DNA of 64,000 bases, taken from positions 148,952,429-149,016,428 of the forward strand of contig NC_092806.1 in assembly GCF_040954645.1 (NCBI RefSeq). The letters run 5' to 3'. Source of the stretch: Diabrotica undecimpunctata (Eukaryota; Arthropoda; Insecta; Coleoptera; Chrysomelidae). The notes below the pieces were generated by a model, which ran no database searches, was not told the DNA's origin, and worked only from the letters and a program-made list of their open reading frames with translations. The position numbers were made by a program, and so were the translations under genes. Shown in pieces: positions 10,827 through 21,775 of this stretch; the first letter of the stretch is position 1, and every line of letters starts with the position of its first letter.

Positions 10827-12310
10827 TCAGTTTAATTTCATAAAATTTTGTTGAGAGAAGTTATTAATTATACTAGCGCCATAATCTAATTGTGATTGTA
10901 TTAAGCCATTATATATTAATTTTAGTGTTCTTGGGTCTGATTCCCACCATACTCTACAAAGAGCACGTATTATATTAATGCCCTTTTGGGCTTTATTAAT
11001 CATGTTATCTATTTGGTCTGACCAATTTAGATTGTGCTTAAATATTATACCTAAATATTTTTTCGACAGAACATTAGGGATTATATAGTCATTAATTTTT
11101 ATATCTGGTGGATTACTAATAGGACGGTTGATTTTAAAACACAAAGTCTCGCATTTTGATGAGGATAGTTTAAGATTATGTGTATCAAACCATTTGGATA
11201 ATTCATATAGTATAAAGTTTACCTGATTTGCTATATGGTTAAAATTACTACCTTTTGTTAAGATAATTAAGATAATTTAAGATAAATATTGAATAATATT
11301 GGGCTTAAAGGTGAGCCTTGTATTAGACCTTGTGTAGTATGCGATGGTCCAACCATTTCATGATATTGATTTTTAACATATAGAGTCCTATTGTTTAAGA
11401 ATTGAAATATAAGGTTATTGATGTCTACTGGAATATGAAGATTATTAAGAAGTCTGTATAGTATGTAAATATTCACATGATCAAAAGCTGCTTTAATATC
11501 TAAGAAAGTAGCATTTACATATTGGTTTTGTGAGAAAGCTAATTGAACATAAGTATTTAAATAATTTAAATTATCGTTAACTCCCATACCTTTTCTAAAT
11601 CCTACTTGAAATTGGCTAAATGTTTTTTGATTTTCCACGATCCAATCCAGCCTATTTTTAATCATTGATTCCAGTAGTTTTACTACACATGATGAAAGTC
11701 CCAGAGCTCTATAATTTTCTGCTTTTAAATTATAATTTTGAATTTTGTTGTTCTTAGGAATACTTATAATAATCTGAGTTTTCCACTCATTGGGAATCAG
11801 TTCACCTTCTTTAACCTTGTTGTATAAATTTAGTAGCCATATTAGCCCTATTTCAGGTAAATGTTTTAACATATTAAAGTTAATATTATTAAGGCCTGGT
11901 GATGTGTTTTTCTTTAAAAATAGACTATTTTTTAATTCCGTGAGATTGAATTCACTAGACAAGTGATGAATGGTCTGTAATTCAAAATCCGGTTCAATAT
12001 TAGTTACTGAAAGGTTAGTTAATATTTCATAATTTATTTTTTAATTGGGAAGTTTATTGTTTGAAGGTTGAGAGAATGCATTTTTTAAATTTTCTTATAG
12101 TTTGCCAAATAGAGCTGATGTCTACGTTTCTATTAATACTCCCACAATATTCCATAAACTTTTGCTTCTTTATTGTTTTTAGAAGTCGTTTTGATTTAGC
12201 AATTATGTGTTTTGCATTGATATAATTATTAAGATTAAAATTATTTTTAAATTCCTTTAACGCTTCTTTTCTTTTATTTATTATTTCAGTGCATTCCTGG
12301 TCCCACCAAG
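10827..12310 (-). pseudogene. LINE reverse transcriptase (catalytic box deleted)
   Basis: The linker WWDQECTEIINKRKEALKEF at about 12300 leads into the RT: KKNTSPGLNNINFNMLKHLP, then IPKNNKIQNYNLKAENYRAL, QFQVGFRKGMGVNDNLNYL, FLDIKAAFDHV (first catalytic Asp) and TTQGLIQGSPLSPILFNIYL. Directly after this the YxDD box should follow. Instead the sequence jumps, via stops, to NFILYELSKWFDTHNLKLSS and LGIIFKHNLNWSDQID (thumb). The absence of YxDD shows a deletion near 11260. The copy cannot encode an active enzyme. The RT would prime on nicked chromosomal DNA in intact relatives. Confidence 0.85.
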
Positions 12311-12320
12311 GTAAACCTGG

Positions 12321-12724
12321 TTAACTTTGAGGTTAACTTTGTATGTAAATTAAAAACAAGCGTCTTTTTTGTACCTATCTCTTTTCGATAACTAGAGCGT
12401 TTATAAAATAGCATGTGTCTTTACCTAATAACAGGCGGTAGCTGGTTTATCTTTAGTTTTATGCGTGAAATACAATGATGCTAGATAAAAATGATGTGTT
12501 CTCTCTCGCCAAGTATTAATAACGCACAAGTAAAGTTCCATGGACTCAACTGTATTTATTTCAACCAAAATTCAGCTACTGATCTGCTTTGTAGGAGTCC
12601 ACGCATGTAATGACTAATGTTGAAATATGCATAGTGTTATTCAAATATGGGCGAAGCAGCGCTATATGCTTATAAGCATTGTGTCGGATAAGCATTTTTG
12701 GTATCAGCCATATATGTCCAATAT
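12321..12724. other. No recognisable gene
   Basis: The spacer between two LINEs starts with a repeated GGTTAACTTTGAGGTTAACTT. No coding motif is seen. Confidence 0.5.
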
Positions 12725-13084
12725 GGTAATCTTCTTCATTTTCTTTCTTTTTGTATGTAGGCTTTAATGCCTGTTTTTTCTTCAGTCTCCTAAATTGTTT
12801 AAATTATCGCACCATCTTTTTCTTGGTGTGCCAATACTCCTTCGTCCAATTGAAGAGTTATCTCGTGCTATTCGTACTATCCTATCCTCTGCCATTCTAC
12901 TAATGTGTTCGTTCCAGTCCTATTTCCGTTTTGTGACACATCTATTTATGTCTACTATATTGCATGTTCTACTAATGTTTTCACTTCTCTCCCTATCCAA
13001 CAGACATTTTTCCGATATTCGTCGTAAGTATTTTCATCTCTGTTGTTTCTAGTAGTCGTCTCGTTTTAGATTTGACAGATCATA

Positions 13085-13926
13085 TTAAAGACATATTAAA
13101 GATCTTTTCTCCGCCGTGTATATTAATATAGGTCTAATCGTTGCTTTATAGATTCTTGTTTTCGAGTCTTGTCTTAGGTGTTTGTTCTTTTGGATTGTGT
13201 CATTAAGAGATCCCACCGCTTTACTTGCTTTTAAGCTTTGTTGTCGTACTTCTTCAACATCTCCGTAACTAGTTATATCTATTCCCAGAAATCTAAACTT
13301 TGCTTCTTGCTTTAATACTATTCCAATAATTTCGATTTTACATCGTAGTGGGTATTTAGATGTTGTCACATACATTTTTTCTGCTGATACCTATTATTAT
13401 ATTGTATTTCTTGGCTGTTGTATTGAAGATGTGTGTTAATCTCTGGAGCACGTTTTCTGTCTCGGTGATTAATGCGGCGTGGTCTGCATAACATAATATT
13501 TGGATTTCTTTGTTCCCCATTACATTAGCATGATCTTTACGTACTGCTTGTGTTATTTCGTTCATTATTATATTAAAGAGATGTGGGCTTACCGAGTCAC
13601 CCTGTCTGACTCCGCTTTGTACTGGTATACACTGGTTTATTGTACTCGATGGCCTTTTCTGTGATTTGTCTTAGTACAAATACGGCGTCTACGCAGGATT
13701 TTCTGGATCTGAATCCTTGTTGTTCATCTGATAAAGTTGTTAGTTTATTGATTATGTTAGTTAGGACTTTTGGGGTAAGCTTAAGTGCGGTATTCAGTAG
13801 ATTTATGCCTCTATAATTATTGGGGTCTTCTTTATCTCCTTTCTTGAACAATGGTATCATTATGCTGTTTGTCCATGCGTCTGGTATCTTGCAGTGCAAT
13901 ACTAGTTTTTGTATAAGTTTTGTCAT
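13085..13926 (-). pseudogene. RTE-like reverse transcriptase, LINE 2
   Basis: Fragments in three frames: IPLFKKGDKEDPNNYRGINL and LSDEQQGFRSRKSCVDAVFV (fingers). The palm has DSVSPHLFNIIMNEI and QILCYADHAALITE. The thumb has FRFLGIDITSYGDVEEV and IYKATIRPILIYTAEKRS. The catalytic box is YADH rather than YADD, so the second Asp of the metal-binding pair is lost. A segment carrying the first catalytic Asp is missing between EYNKPVYTS and the GDSVSP block (around 13600). The copy is inactive. Confidence 0.8.
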
Positions 13927-14254
13927 CTCTAGGGTTATACTTTGTCCTCCGTGTTTTAGAAGCTCGTTGGTTATTCTGTCTGGTCCTGGTGACTTTCTAT
14001 TTTTGAGTCAATTTATCCCTATCTCTTCTTCCTGAAAACTGATTTCATTTCGTGTCTGAGTTCAGGTATGTTATTATGTTGATTATTATTTTCCTTTAAA
14101 TAGTTCCATCAGGTATCTTTCCCATTCGTTTGATCGTATGTTATTGTATTGCTTTAATTCTGCCATTTCTTTCCGTTGGTGTCTTATGAATCTCAATATT
14201 TGTTTTTGTGTACCGTAGAAGTCGGTTTTTATCCTTTTTGTAAACTGTTCCCAG

Positions 14255-14821
14255 TGTTCATTTTTTGTTCTTCTTACCAACTGCTTTATTTTATTTCGTA
14301 GTCTTCTATAGGTTTTTCGGAATTCTGGAGTATTTAGTGTATTGTACTTCGCGTAGGCCTCTTGTTTTTCTTAACGTTTCTTTTTTATTTCTTTTCTGAA
14401 CCATGGTGTATTGTTGTTGTTTCTTTTGTTCAGTATGACATTGTGTTCATTTTTTGTTCTTCTTACCAACTGCTTTGTTTTATTTCGTAGTCTTCTATAG
14501 GTTTTTCGGAATTCTGGAGTATTTAGTGTATTGTACTTCGCGTAGGCCTCTTGTTTTTCTTTACGTTTCTTTTTTATTTCTTTTCTGAACCATGGTGTAT
14601 TGTTGTTGTTTCTTTTGTTCAGTATGACATTGTGTTCATTTTTTGTTCTTCTTACCAACTGCTTTGTTTTATTTCGTAGTCTTCTATAGGTTTTTCGGAA
14701 TTCTGGAGTATTTAGTGTATTGTACTTCGCGTAGGCCTCTTGTTTTTCTTTACCTTTCTTTTTTATTTCTTTTCTGAACCATGGTGTATTGTTGTTGTTT
14801 CTTTTGTTTAGTATGACATTG
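14255..14821 (-). repeat. Three tandem 189-bp (63-codon) units in LINE 2
   Basis: Units at 14255-14443, 14444-14632 and 14633-14821 are nearly identical. Each is exactly 63 codons long, so the LINE frame continues across the junctions. Each encodes the linker helix NNNNTPWFRKEIKKKRKEKQ followed by EFRKTYRRLRNKTKQLVRRT. The first unit (14255-14443) has one T-to-A change near 14374 that creates a stop; the third differs at about two bases. The near identity indicates recent tandem duplication, by unequal exchange or template slippage, compared with the decay of the LINE around it. Confidence 0.93.
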
Positions 14822-14935
14822 CGTTTTTCTAGTCTTCTGTTGCTGCTTCTTTAAAGTTGTTTTTAATTTTCTCCTAGCTCGCGTTTATATCCTCGATGTC
14901 GGTATATGTACTCATGGTAATCAATGTGCTTAATT

Positions 14936-15974
14936 GCCAGAATTAATTTTTATAGCACCCAAAAACAATTGGTGTATTGTGTGACAGGAAGTTTCCAATG
15001 AAATTGAAAGGAAAATTCTATACAACTAGTCATAAGATCAGCTTGATGTACAGAATGATGTACGGAACTAAATGTTGCGCATTTAAACAAGAAAGAAAAT
15101 AACAAATGCATTTGGCAAACATGAGAATGCTTAGACGTTTGCTTAAATGCGAAATAAAAATGATTTTTTTTTGGCCATGATATCTGTCTTTGGAAAGCAA
15201 AACTTAATAATAATCTATTCTGAAACATATAAAAAACATACTTTATTTCCGTAGTCTAAGAGACAGGTTGTCTTGTTTAGTTATTAAATCCTTTAAACAA
15301 ACCTTGTTTTTAAATATATCCTATACAATATCATCTAGTTTCAATTTTCTAAAACAGTTTCCACTCGCTAAAACGAACTTGTGCAATCCAACACCGAGAA
15401 AATAGCGAGTAAACATGGATACTGTTACAAGAAAACATAATACGATGGGGGTGTCACGTAAGGCGTCTGATAAAACTTTAAAAAGCGATACTTCGACTTC
15501 TAAGAATTTCTAGCGGGAATTCTTGTAGCTAAGGACAGCTAAAAAGAAAGGTGGAAGTTGTGATGGAAGTCGTTCGAACAAAGTTTACAAGGAATATAAA
15601 ACTCTTTTTGAAAGTTACGATGAAATAAATATTGTTCTTAGGGTACGAACATTTGGGATTGTACTACAATATTTATCCTACGTCTAAAGTTTTATAGTTT
15701 GCTCTAGAGGTATGTCAGGAGTAGTGTTATAGTTTTTTAAAAATAGAAATGTTAAGAATTTTACTGAAATTACGCAAGAAAAATGCTAAATTGAAATTAG
15801 ACAAAAAAAAACTAAAATGCAAAAATAATTTTCGTAGAAGTTGTTAATGGTAATATTAATACTGATATAAACGTTAATGTTGATAAAACATTTTCAATTC
15901 AAGTCCTTCCTCTTCAGGAAATAATTTGAATAACATATCAAATTGTTCATTATTATCTATATATATAATAAGCT
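14936..15974. other. No recognisable gene
   Basis: No identifiable coding sequence. A short frame from ATG at 15416 (MDTVTRKHNTMGVSRKASDK) is closed by a stop after about 32 codons and matches nothing I know. Confidence 0.5.
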
Positions 15975-16197
15975 AATACGACAACTTACAGTGTTTGTCC
16001 GGTAAGATAACTTCTAGCGCCACTCAGGAAAGAAATCTGAACTACCAACTTACTTTTCAATCTACTAAGCAAATAATATTTTGCTCTTCAAACGATACGT
16101 TTAATTATTCATATTAAGATAATATTATGGTAATAAAAATAATATTGGAATTTATGCATACCTACGCTAATTTACTGGGCAGCAACAGCAATTTCTA

Positions 16198-16375
16198 ATG
16201 CTATGGGCATTAAGTTTACGACGGAATACTAATATCGAAAGGACAGATAATAGAGTTTGGAAAAACGGTTGCCATTGTATTGTTCAAATTACGGAATATT
16301 TTCGAGGAAGAACAAGTAGAAAAGTAATCAGAAGAGCTAAAGAAATAATGCTAACCACCGCGAGACACTCATTAT
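16198..16375 (+). pseudogene. R4-like ORF, segment upstream of the hAT insertion
   Basis: The open frame contains NGCHCIVQITEYFRGRTSRK then RRAKEIMLTTARHSLL and is interrupted at 16375 by the hAT element. Downstream of the insertion (19282 onward), in a frame shifted by one, the text continues IIQKTTQQQFQDTLKQKL then RKSDNKLFENLEKAFYRKLN. This is the usual region before the RT in R2/R4 proteins. The function of this segment in intact elements is probably nucleic-acid binding; that is inference. Confidence 0.5.
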
Positions 16376-16949
16376 TAGACTTCGGCAAATATGCATATTG
16401 CATATTTTGCATATTGTGCATATTTTATGCAAATATTTCATATTTTGGCATATTTGTATAAAAGTTTGCATAAAGTGCATAAAAGTTCAGATTTTTATAC
16501 TGTATTTGAAATTTTTTAAACATACCAATTTATTTCAATTCTTGTATAAAATTTTGTAGTCATTTTAATCAAGAAATGATCTAAGTACGTAATCTCTACA
16601 GGTACAAAACATTTACAATTTCAAAGAAGATCAATTTAAGTAGCCCTCAACATTCTTAGAAAGTCTCGGTCACTGAGGCATTCAGTTATTGGATAATCGC
16701 TAAGGGTTCGCTCATTTGCATTTTATGATCTAATCCCCAAATCTATCTACAATTTATTGTATCTTAACAGCAGGTAAACGGCTAATAGTTTTGTTCCTAA
16801 TTTAGGGATTTTCCAAAATCTCCCAGTTTATTGAATTAGGTACCTAAACATTTCTAATTTAATGCTCAGATTTGTAAATCATTTTTGTTTTGATATTCAA
16901 AGCGTAAACACTCGTTGTGCGTAACAAATAGGAAGATTGTGATTTTATA

Positions 16950-19039
16950 ATGCCTAAAACAACCAGTGCTTCAACTTGGATTAAACCTTATAAAGAGCTG
17001 TCTATGGATATGGGAAAAATCTACTGTTCAGTCTGTGGCAAAATTGTAAGTATCTAATATTTTCTATTAAATATCTAATATTTCATACATACAGGGTGTT
17101 TCCAAATGACACTTACAACGTTTGACTGTAGATACTTCTCGAAAAATTGAACAAAACGATATAGTTAATGAGGGGTCAAACTTATTTACTTTTCGAGATA
17201 CAGGGTGTTAAAATTAAAAAAAATTAAATTCTTTTAGTTAATAACAACAATAACTTTAAAACCAATAAACGTATTTACTTGAAATTTAGTACTCGTAGGT
17301 TGTTTTTAAATGAAAAATAGCTTCCTTTAGTGAGAAAAAATTGTCCATGGTACAATACAATGGTGTGTATTTAGAAAAATTTTTTACCTTTACTTTTTTT
17401 TATGAAGTCAGCTATTCTAAAACACAATTATTTTTATTGTAATTGAATTAACAAAAAAAAAAACTTTTGTTGAATTTTAAAATAAGTTATATGATGTACT
17501 AATGGTTAGTAACAAAAACTAATTTGTGGATTAATACTGCATTTAAAACACTTAGCGAGTGTTTTTTTTTTCCAAACCAGTTATTTGATTAACCAAAAAC
17601 ACCTTGTATATTTTTATATTTTAAAGGTTGGGTTAAAATAAAGGTTTTTATTTTTATTTATAGATAGCATGTGAGAAGAAATTTCAGATAGACCAACATG
17701 TGAGAACTGCTTCACACATTGCAAAAAAAGGAAAAATAGCAGGAAAACATCAAACTTCAATGGCTAAATGTTTCCAATCTACTTCAAAAAAATTAGATGA
17801 GCAAGAAACTTTTAATGAAGACTTGTGTCGCGCATTAGTGTCTGCAAACATACCGCTTTCAAAATTAGCAAATGTAAATTTTAGTTCGTTTCTAAAAAAA
17901 TATTGCAAACTTAATGTTCCAAGTGATCGGTCTCTAAGAAGAAATAATGTGAACGGGCTATACTCGTCGGTGTTAATTAATATTAAGGAAGAAATTGCAG
18001 ATAATTATTTTTACATATCTGTAAACGAAACCACTGATTCCTCAGGAAAGTATATTGCTCATTTATTGATTGGTGTTCTTAAAGAAGATACCTTACCAAA
18101 ATCTCATCTTATTTCATGCTAGCAACTTGAGAAAACAAATGCTTTAACAATTTCGCGTTTTATACAAGAAACATTAGCAACTTTTTTTCTTCCAACAACT
18201 ATTCCTTCTAATAAATTACTGCTTATTTTATCGGATGCTGCTCCTTATATGGTGAAAGCAGGACAAAATTTAAAAATATTTTTCCCAGATTTAATACATG
18301 TTACTTGTGTAGCGCATGGATTAAACAGAGTTACAGAGGAAATACGAAAAAAGTTTCCTCTTGTAAATACCATGATATCCAGTGTCAAAAAAGTATTTCT
18401 TAAATCTCCTATAAGAATTCAACTTTATAAAGAAATGCTACCCAACATTCCTCTTCCACCACAACCTATTTTAACGCGATAAGGAACATGGTTAGAAGCA
18501 GCTAATTTTTATGCAGATCATTTTGTTAAAATAAAGAACATAATTAATACGTTAACAGATGAAAGTTCCCAATCTCTTTTGGATTCTAAACAAACTTTTC
18601 AGAGTAACTTGCTTCAACAAGAACTTTCATTTATAAAATCAAATTTCAGTTTTGTTCAAAAAACAATTACTCAGTTAGAATCACCAAAACTGTCATTGTT
18701 CGAAAGTACAGCATTAATAAAAGAATTTGCGTCATGTTGTCGGAACGTTAGAGGTAATATTGGAAAAGATATTTTAAAAAATTTGAAGCTACTATGGAAA
18801 AAAATAAAGGTTACCATATTCTTTCTGAAGTAGTCAGTGTTCTAGCTGGAAATATTTCGGAAACAATTAATTTAGAACCAAATGTTTTGGTTAGTTTGAA
18901 AAATGCTCCCGTTACATCAGTTGATGTTGAACGAAGTTTTTCCATATATAAATATATGTACTCAGACAGAAGCCACAAGTTTTTGTTAGAAAATTTTGAA
19001 CACCACTTGGTCATTTATTGTTACCATAATTCTAAATAA
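16950..19039 (+). pseudogene. hAT transposase (CGGBP1-like, BED finger), copy B
   Basis: Exon 1 is 16950-17045. The intron 17046-17663 has GTAAGT and a TTTATAG acceptor. Exon 2 is 17664-19039. The BED finger (Cys-x2-Cys, His-x5-His) spans the intron. The core region reads SVNETTDSSGKY, where copy A has Asp instead of Asn; this may be the first catalytic acid, so the change could itself be inactivating. Further lesions: a TAG at 18120-18122 after SHLISC (CAG in copy A), a TAA at 18480 and a 1-bp deletion in an A run near 18782 that shifts the dimerisation domain into another frame. The final part, VTSVDVERSFSIYKYMYSDR, is the hAT C-terminal dimerisation domain. Copies A and B carry different defects, so both derive from a once active parent. 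Confidence 0.85.
17092..17606. mobile_element. MITE inside the hAT intron, copy B
   Basis: A 515-bp block bounded by CAGGGTGTTTCC and AAAAACACCTTG, flanked by TA on both sides, at the same intron position as in hAT copy A. It makes up most of the 618-bp intron. The ends suggest a Tc1/mariner-derived non-autonomous element. It carries no coding sequence. Confidence 0.65.
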
Positions 19040-19281
19040 GTTTATTTATACTTAAAAATGATGTAGTTACTTAAAATAAAAATAAATCTTAATGAATAGT
19101 AGGAAATATTTAGTTATGTACACTTTTTTTTTTAAATAAAATTGTTACTATTTTACGATTTTTTTATTTATTTGTATGCATATTTTGTAAAATATTTGCA
19201 TATTTTCGGGTAAACACGTGCATATTTATGCGCATATTTTCTACATTTTTATTTGCATATTTGCCGAAGTCTACTCATTAT

Positions 19282-20400
19282 ATAATCCAGAAAACAACAC
19301 AACAACAGTTCCAGGATACATTAAAACAAAAACTTTCCATTTATTCGGGCCGGCTAAGGAGATAAAAAATACGCAACAAACGGAAATCCGACAATAAGCT
19401 TTTTGAGAATCTCGAGAAGGCATTCTACCGGAAACTTAATTCTACTGCAGAAAGTGCCAATAGATCGTACCCAAGCCAAGAAGAAATTCATGATTTTTGT
19501 GGAGATCAACTTTCTACACTAGCTGCTTTTAACACCAATGCTGAATAGATCTAAGACACTAAGGACAACTGCCAATACTACGTTACTGATTTCTACGAAT
19601 CCTTCACTGCTGAAGAAGTTTCAAATATTATCAAAGAGCTTCATAACTGGAAATCTCCTGGACCAGACTGAGTTAAAAACTTCGGGCTTAAAAAGTTCTG
19701 GAGTATTCATAAGTGCTTTTCAGCATTTATTAATCACACTATTTCTAATCCGCAGAAAATATCATTTTTTCTAACCTAGGGTACAACTTATTTAATACCA
19801 AACGAACAAAATAACCAAGATCCAACCAAGTATCGCCCAATTATTTGTCTTTCAACTCTGTTTAAATTAGTCACATTCTGTGTAGCCTGGTGTATCTAGC
19901 AACACTCTACTCTAAGAGAACTCAGAGAGCTTCAAAAGAAAGGATACGCTAAGGGCTCCATGGGCTGCAAAAACAACTTACCATTGACTCTGTCATTTCT
20001 ATCCAAGCAGATAGCAAAAAAGGAATCTCTTTACTGTTTTCATTGACTACAATAAAGCGGTTAATTCAGTGTCTCATGGATGGCTTATAGATATAATAAA
20101 ACTATATCGATGATAACATAGTGGCCTTTTTAAAACATATAATGTAAGACTGGAAGACAAAAATTCACCTCCAAATACCTGGTGAAAACAATATCGAAAG
20201 TAAAAATATTGCAATCAATTAGGACCTATTCTAAGGAGATTTATTGAGTCCACTGTGGTTTTGTCTAGCGATGAACTCCCTATCCCATACTAATCCCAAC
20301 TGAGACAGGTTTTAGTATTAAAAATAATACTACTATTGTGGCAAACATTAATCATCTATTGTATATTGATGATTTAAAACTATTGGCTTTCACTTGAAAC
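19282..20400 (+). pseudogene. R4-like reverse transcriptase region
   Basis: Reading across frames: RSYPSQEEIHDFCGDQLSTL, then YVTDFYESFTAEEVSNIIKE and LHNWKSPGPDWVKNFGLKKF (start of the RT fingers). Next come NPQKISFF and, after several breaks, LFTVFIDYNKAVNSVSHGWL with the first catalytic Asp. A later stretch near 20360 reads INHLLYIDDLKLLA, the IDD form of the YADD box. Stops occur roughly every 30-60 codons. The order of motifs fits an R2/R4-type RT that would prime at a nicked target site. It is clearly inactive. Confidence 0.68.
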
Positions 20401-20671
20401 CACCTCAATCAAGGTGAATCAAATATTGAAAACAGTAGAAAATTTATCTAATGCTATTACTATGCACTTTGTTTGTCACAAGTGCTGTGGCTTAAATATA
20501 ATCAAAGGCAAAATTCAGCACGGCGGATTCGATATGCAAAATGGCCAGAACATCGATGGGTGAAAATGATAAGTACAAATACCTTGGAACAAAGCAAGTG
20601 CTGAAGCTGACAATTGACTATAAGCAAATGAAAACAGGTTACTACTTCGTTTACACCTCAATAGTAAAAAT

Positions 20672-21154
20672 TTGCTTAGCTACTCATTTGGTATTGTTAA
20701 GTGGACAAAAATGAATATAGAAAATCTTCAGATAAAAGTACGAACACAGCTCACAAAGGCGAAAAAACACCATCCTCGAAGTGCAGTAGAAGGAACGACA
20801 TTACTGCGGTATTTAGGAGGACGAGGACTTATGGATATAAGTGAACAATTAGAAAAACAAACTATTAATTTAGGAACTTATTTTCAGGTGCAGGCTGAGA
20901 CATCTACTCTACATCGCGCGATTTGTGCAGTAGATGACACAGCACCGATCAAACTGAGAGAATTATTAATGCTCATTAAATATCTTACTAAGGACAAAAA
21001 ATGTACACCTGGATGGGTAAATTTTTGCACAGGCTACATCACAATGAAGTCAGTCAGTCAAGACTATATCGACAATATAGCGTCGGACTATTTGTTGACA
21101 TCAGAAAAGATGTTCACTGAAACAAAAGATTCATCATTTGCCATTCAGAATTAG
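20672..21154 (+). pseudogene. R4-like RT thumb / C-terminal region
   Basis: This 160-codon open frame begins near the RT thumb: LSYSFGIVKWTKMNIENLQI, then RTQLTKAKKHHPRSAVEGTT and LRYLGGRGLMDISEQLEKQ. The HHPxSAVExxxLxRxxGGRGL arrangement is, from memory of the family, characteristic of R4/Dong-like LINEs. The following residues form the helical segment before the endonuclease. The frame closes at 21154; the endonuclease continues after a gap with stops. Confidence 0.72.
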
Positions 21155-21339
21155 GTTATGCCAACAAAAAAAAACGATTAATAGATGTCGAGCCCAAGAA
21201 ACCATCCAACATCTTACTGGAGGTTTCCAGGCATTTTCCGCATAAGGAACGGCATGATTTAGTAGGGAAAATCCTTTAACGAGAAGTAGCTATCAAACTA
21301 GGACCTCTTCAAGAAAATCATCTTCCATATTATTAATAG

Positions 21340-21775
21340 GTTTCAGAAAGTATGCTTCAAAATGACAACTTCAAGCTATATTGGGACCATACTGTGCTCA
21401 TAGACCAAACAGTATCACACAATACACCAGATCTCGTACTAGCTAATAAACTAACAAGACAAACAACACTAATCGATGTGGCGATACCTAACAACAATAA
21501 TCTGAGTGTTAAATACAACGAAAAAACGCTAAGTACAGAGATCTAAAAATACAAATAAGGAGGCAACCTCCGAAGAACGTCCTAGAAAGCATAAAAAGCT
21601 GGGTCTGAATGAATATCTTAATAAAACCATGCAGAAAGCTGTACTACTCGCGACGTCCAGATGTGTACGAACATTTTTGAAACTTGCCCAAAATATTGGT
21701 AGCTGTAATTTTAAGATACGATTTAATAAACACAATAATTTAAAACTTCATGTTAGTTTAGATTTAAACACCTAG
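21340..21775 (+). pseudogene. R4-like restriction-like endonuclease domain
   Basis: The sequence reads LQNDNFKLYWDHTVLIDQTV, then SHNTPDLVLANKLTRQTTLI and DVAIPNNNNLSVKYNEKT. The PD-x(n)-D pattern (TPDLVL...LIDVAIP) is the catalytic core of the PD-(D/E)XK nuclease found at the end of R2/R4-type LINE proteins, which nicks the target DNA. A C-terminal helix follows (MQKAVLLATSRCVRTFLKLA) with frame breaks. The N-terminal Cys-His knuckle expected before this domain is not clear. Confidence 0.7.

Larger units (their letters stand above)
9417..12320 (-). mobile_element. RNase H-bearing LINE (I/R1-group), 5'-truncated
   Basis: A minus-strand non-LTR retrotransposon. From 5' to 3' it retains the linker (about 12310-12060), the RT (11962-10827), an RNase H domain (10811-9816) and a terminal Cys-His segment (9786-9517), then a 3' untranslated region. 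It ends in a GAA-type trinucleotide run (plus strand CTTCTTCTTCTTCTT at 9417-9433). RNase H downstream of RT is a feature of the I/R1/LOA group of LINEs. The endonuclease is missing, so this is a 5'-truncated insertion. It is broken by frameshifts and by a small deletion over the RT active site. Confidence 0.82.
12725..14935 (-). mobile_element. RTE-like LINE 2, with tandem expansion
   Basis: A minus-strand non-LTR relic. From 5' to 3' it has the linker (14935-14090, including three 189-bp tandem units), the RT (13926-13356), the thumb region (13375-13085) and the C-terminal end near 12960-12830, which reads DWNEHISRMAEDRIVRIARD then SIGRRSIGTPRKRW. The endonuclease is missing (5' truncation). 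The trailing WNxHxxRM...GRPRKRW signature is common to RTE-like insect LINEs, and another fragment with it lies at 53.8-54.1 kb. Clade assignment is from motif style only. Confidence 0.75.
16376..19273 (+). mobile_element. hAT transposon copy B inside R4-like element
   Basis: The same element as 5214-7950 but in the opposite orientation. The ends are TAGACTTCGGCAAATATGC and its reverse complement. The 8-bp duplication CTCATTAT is perfect (16368-16375 and 19274-19281) and again fits nTnnnnAn. At 2898 bp it is the fuller copy, and it retains the region deleted in copy A. Subterminal arrays of TGCATAT-type words occupy the outer 120 bp at both ends. The two copies form an inverted pair 8.4 kb apart. 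Confidence 0.95.
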
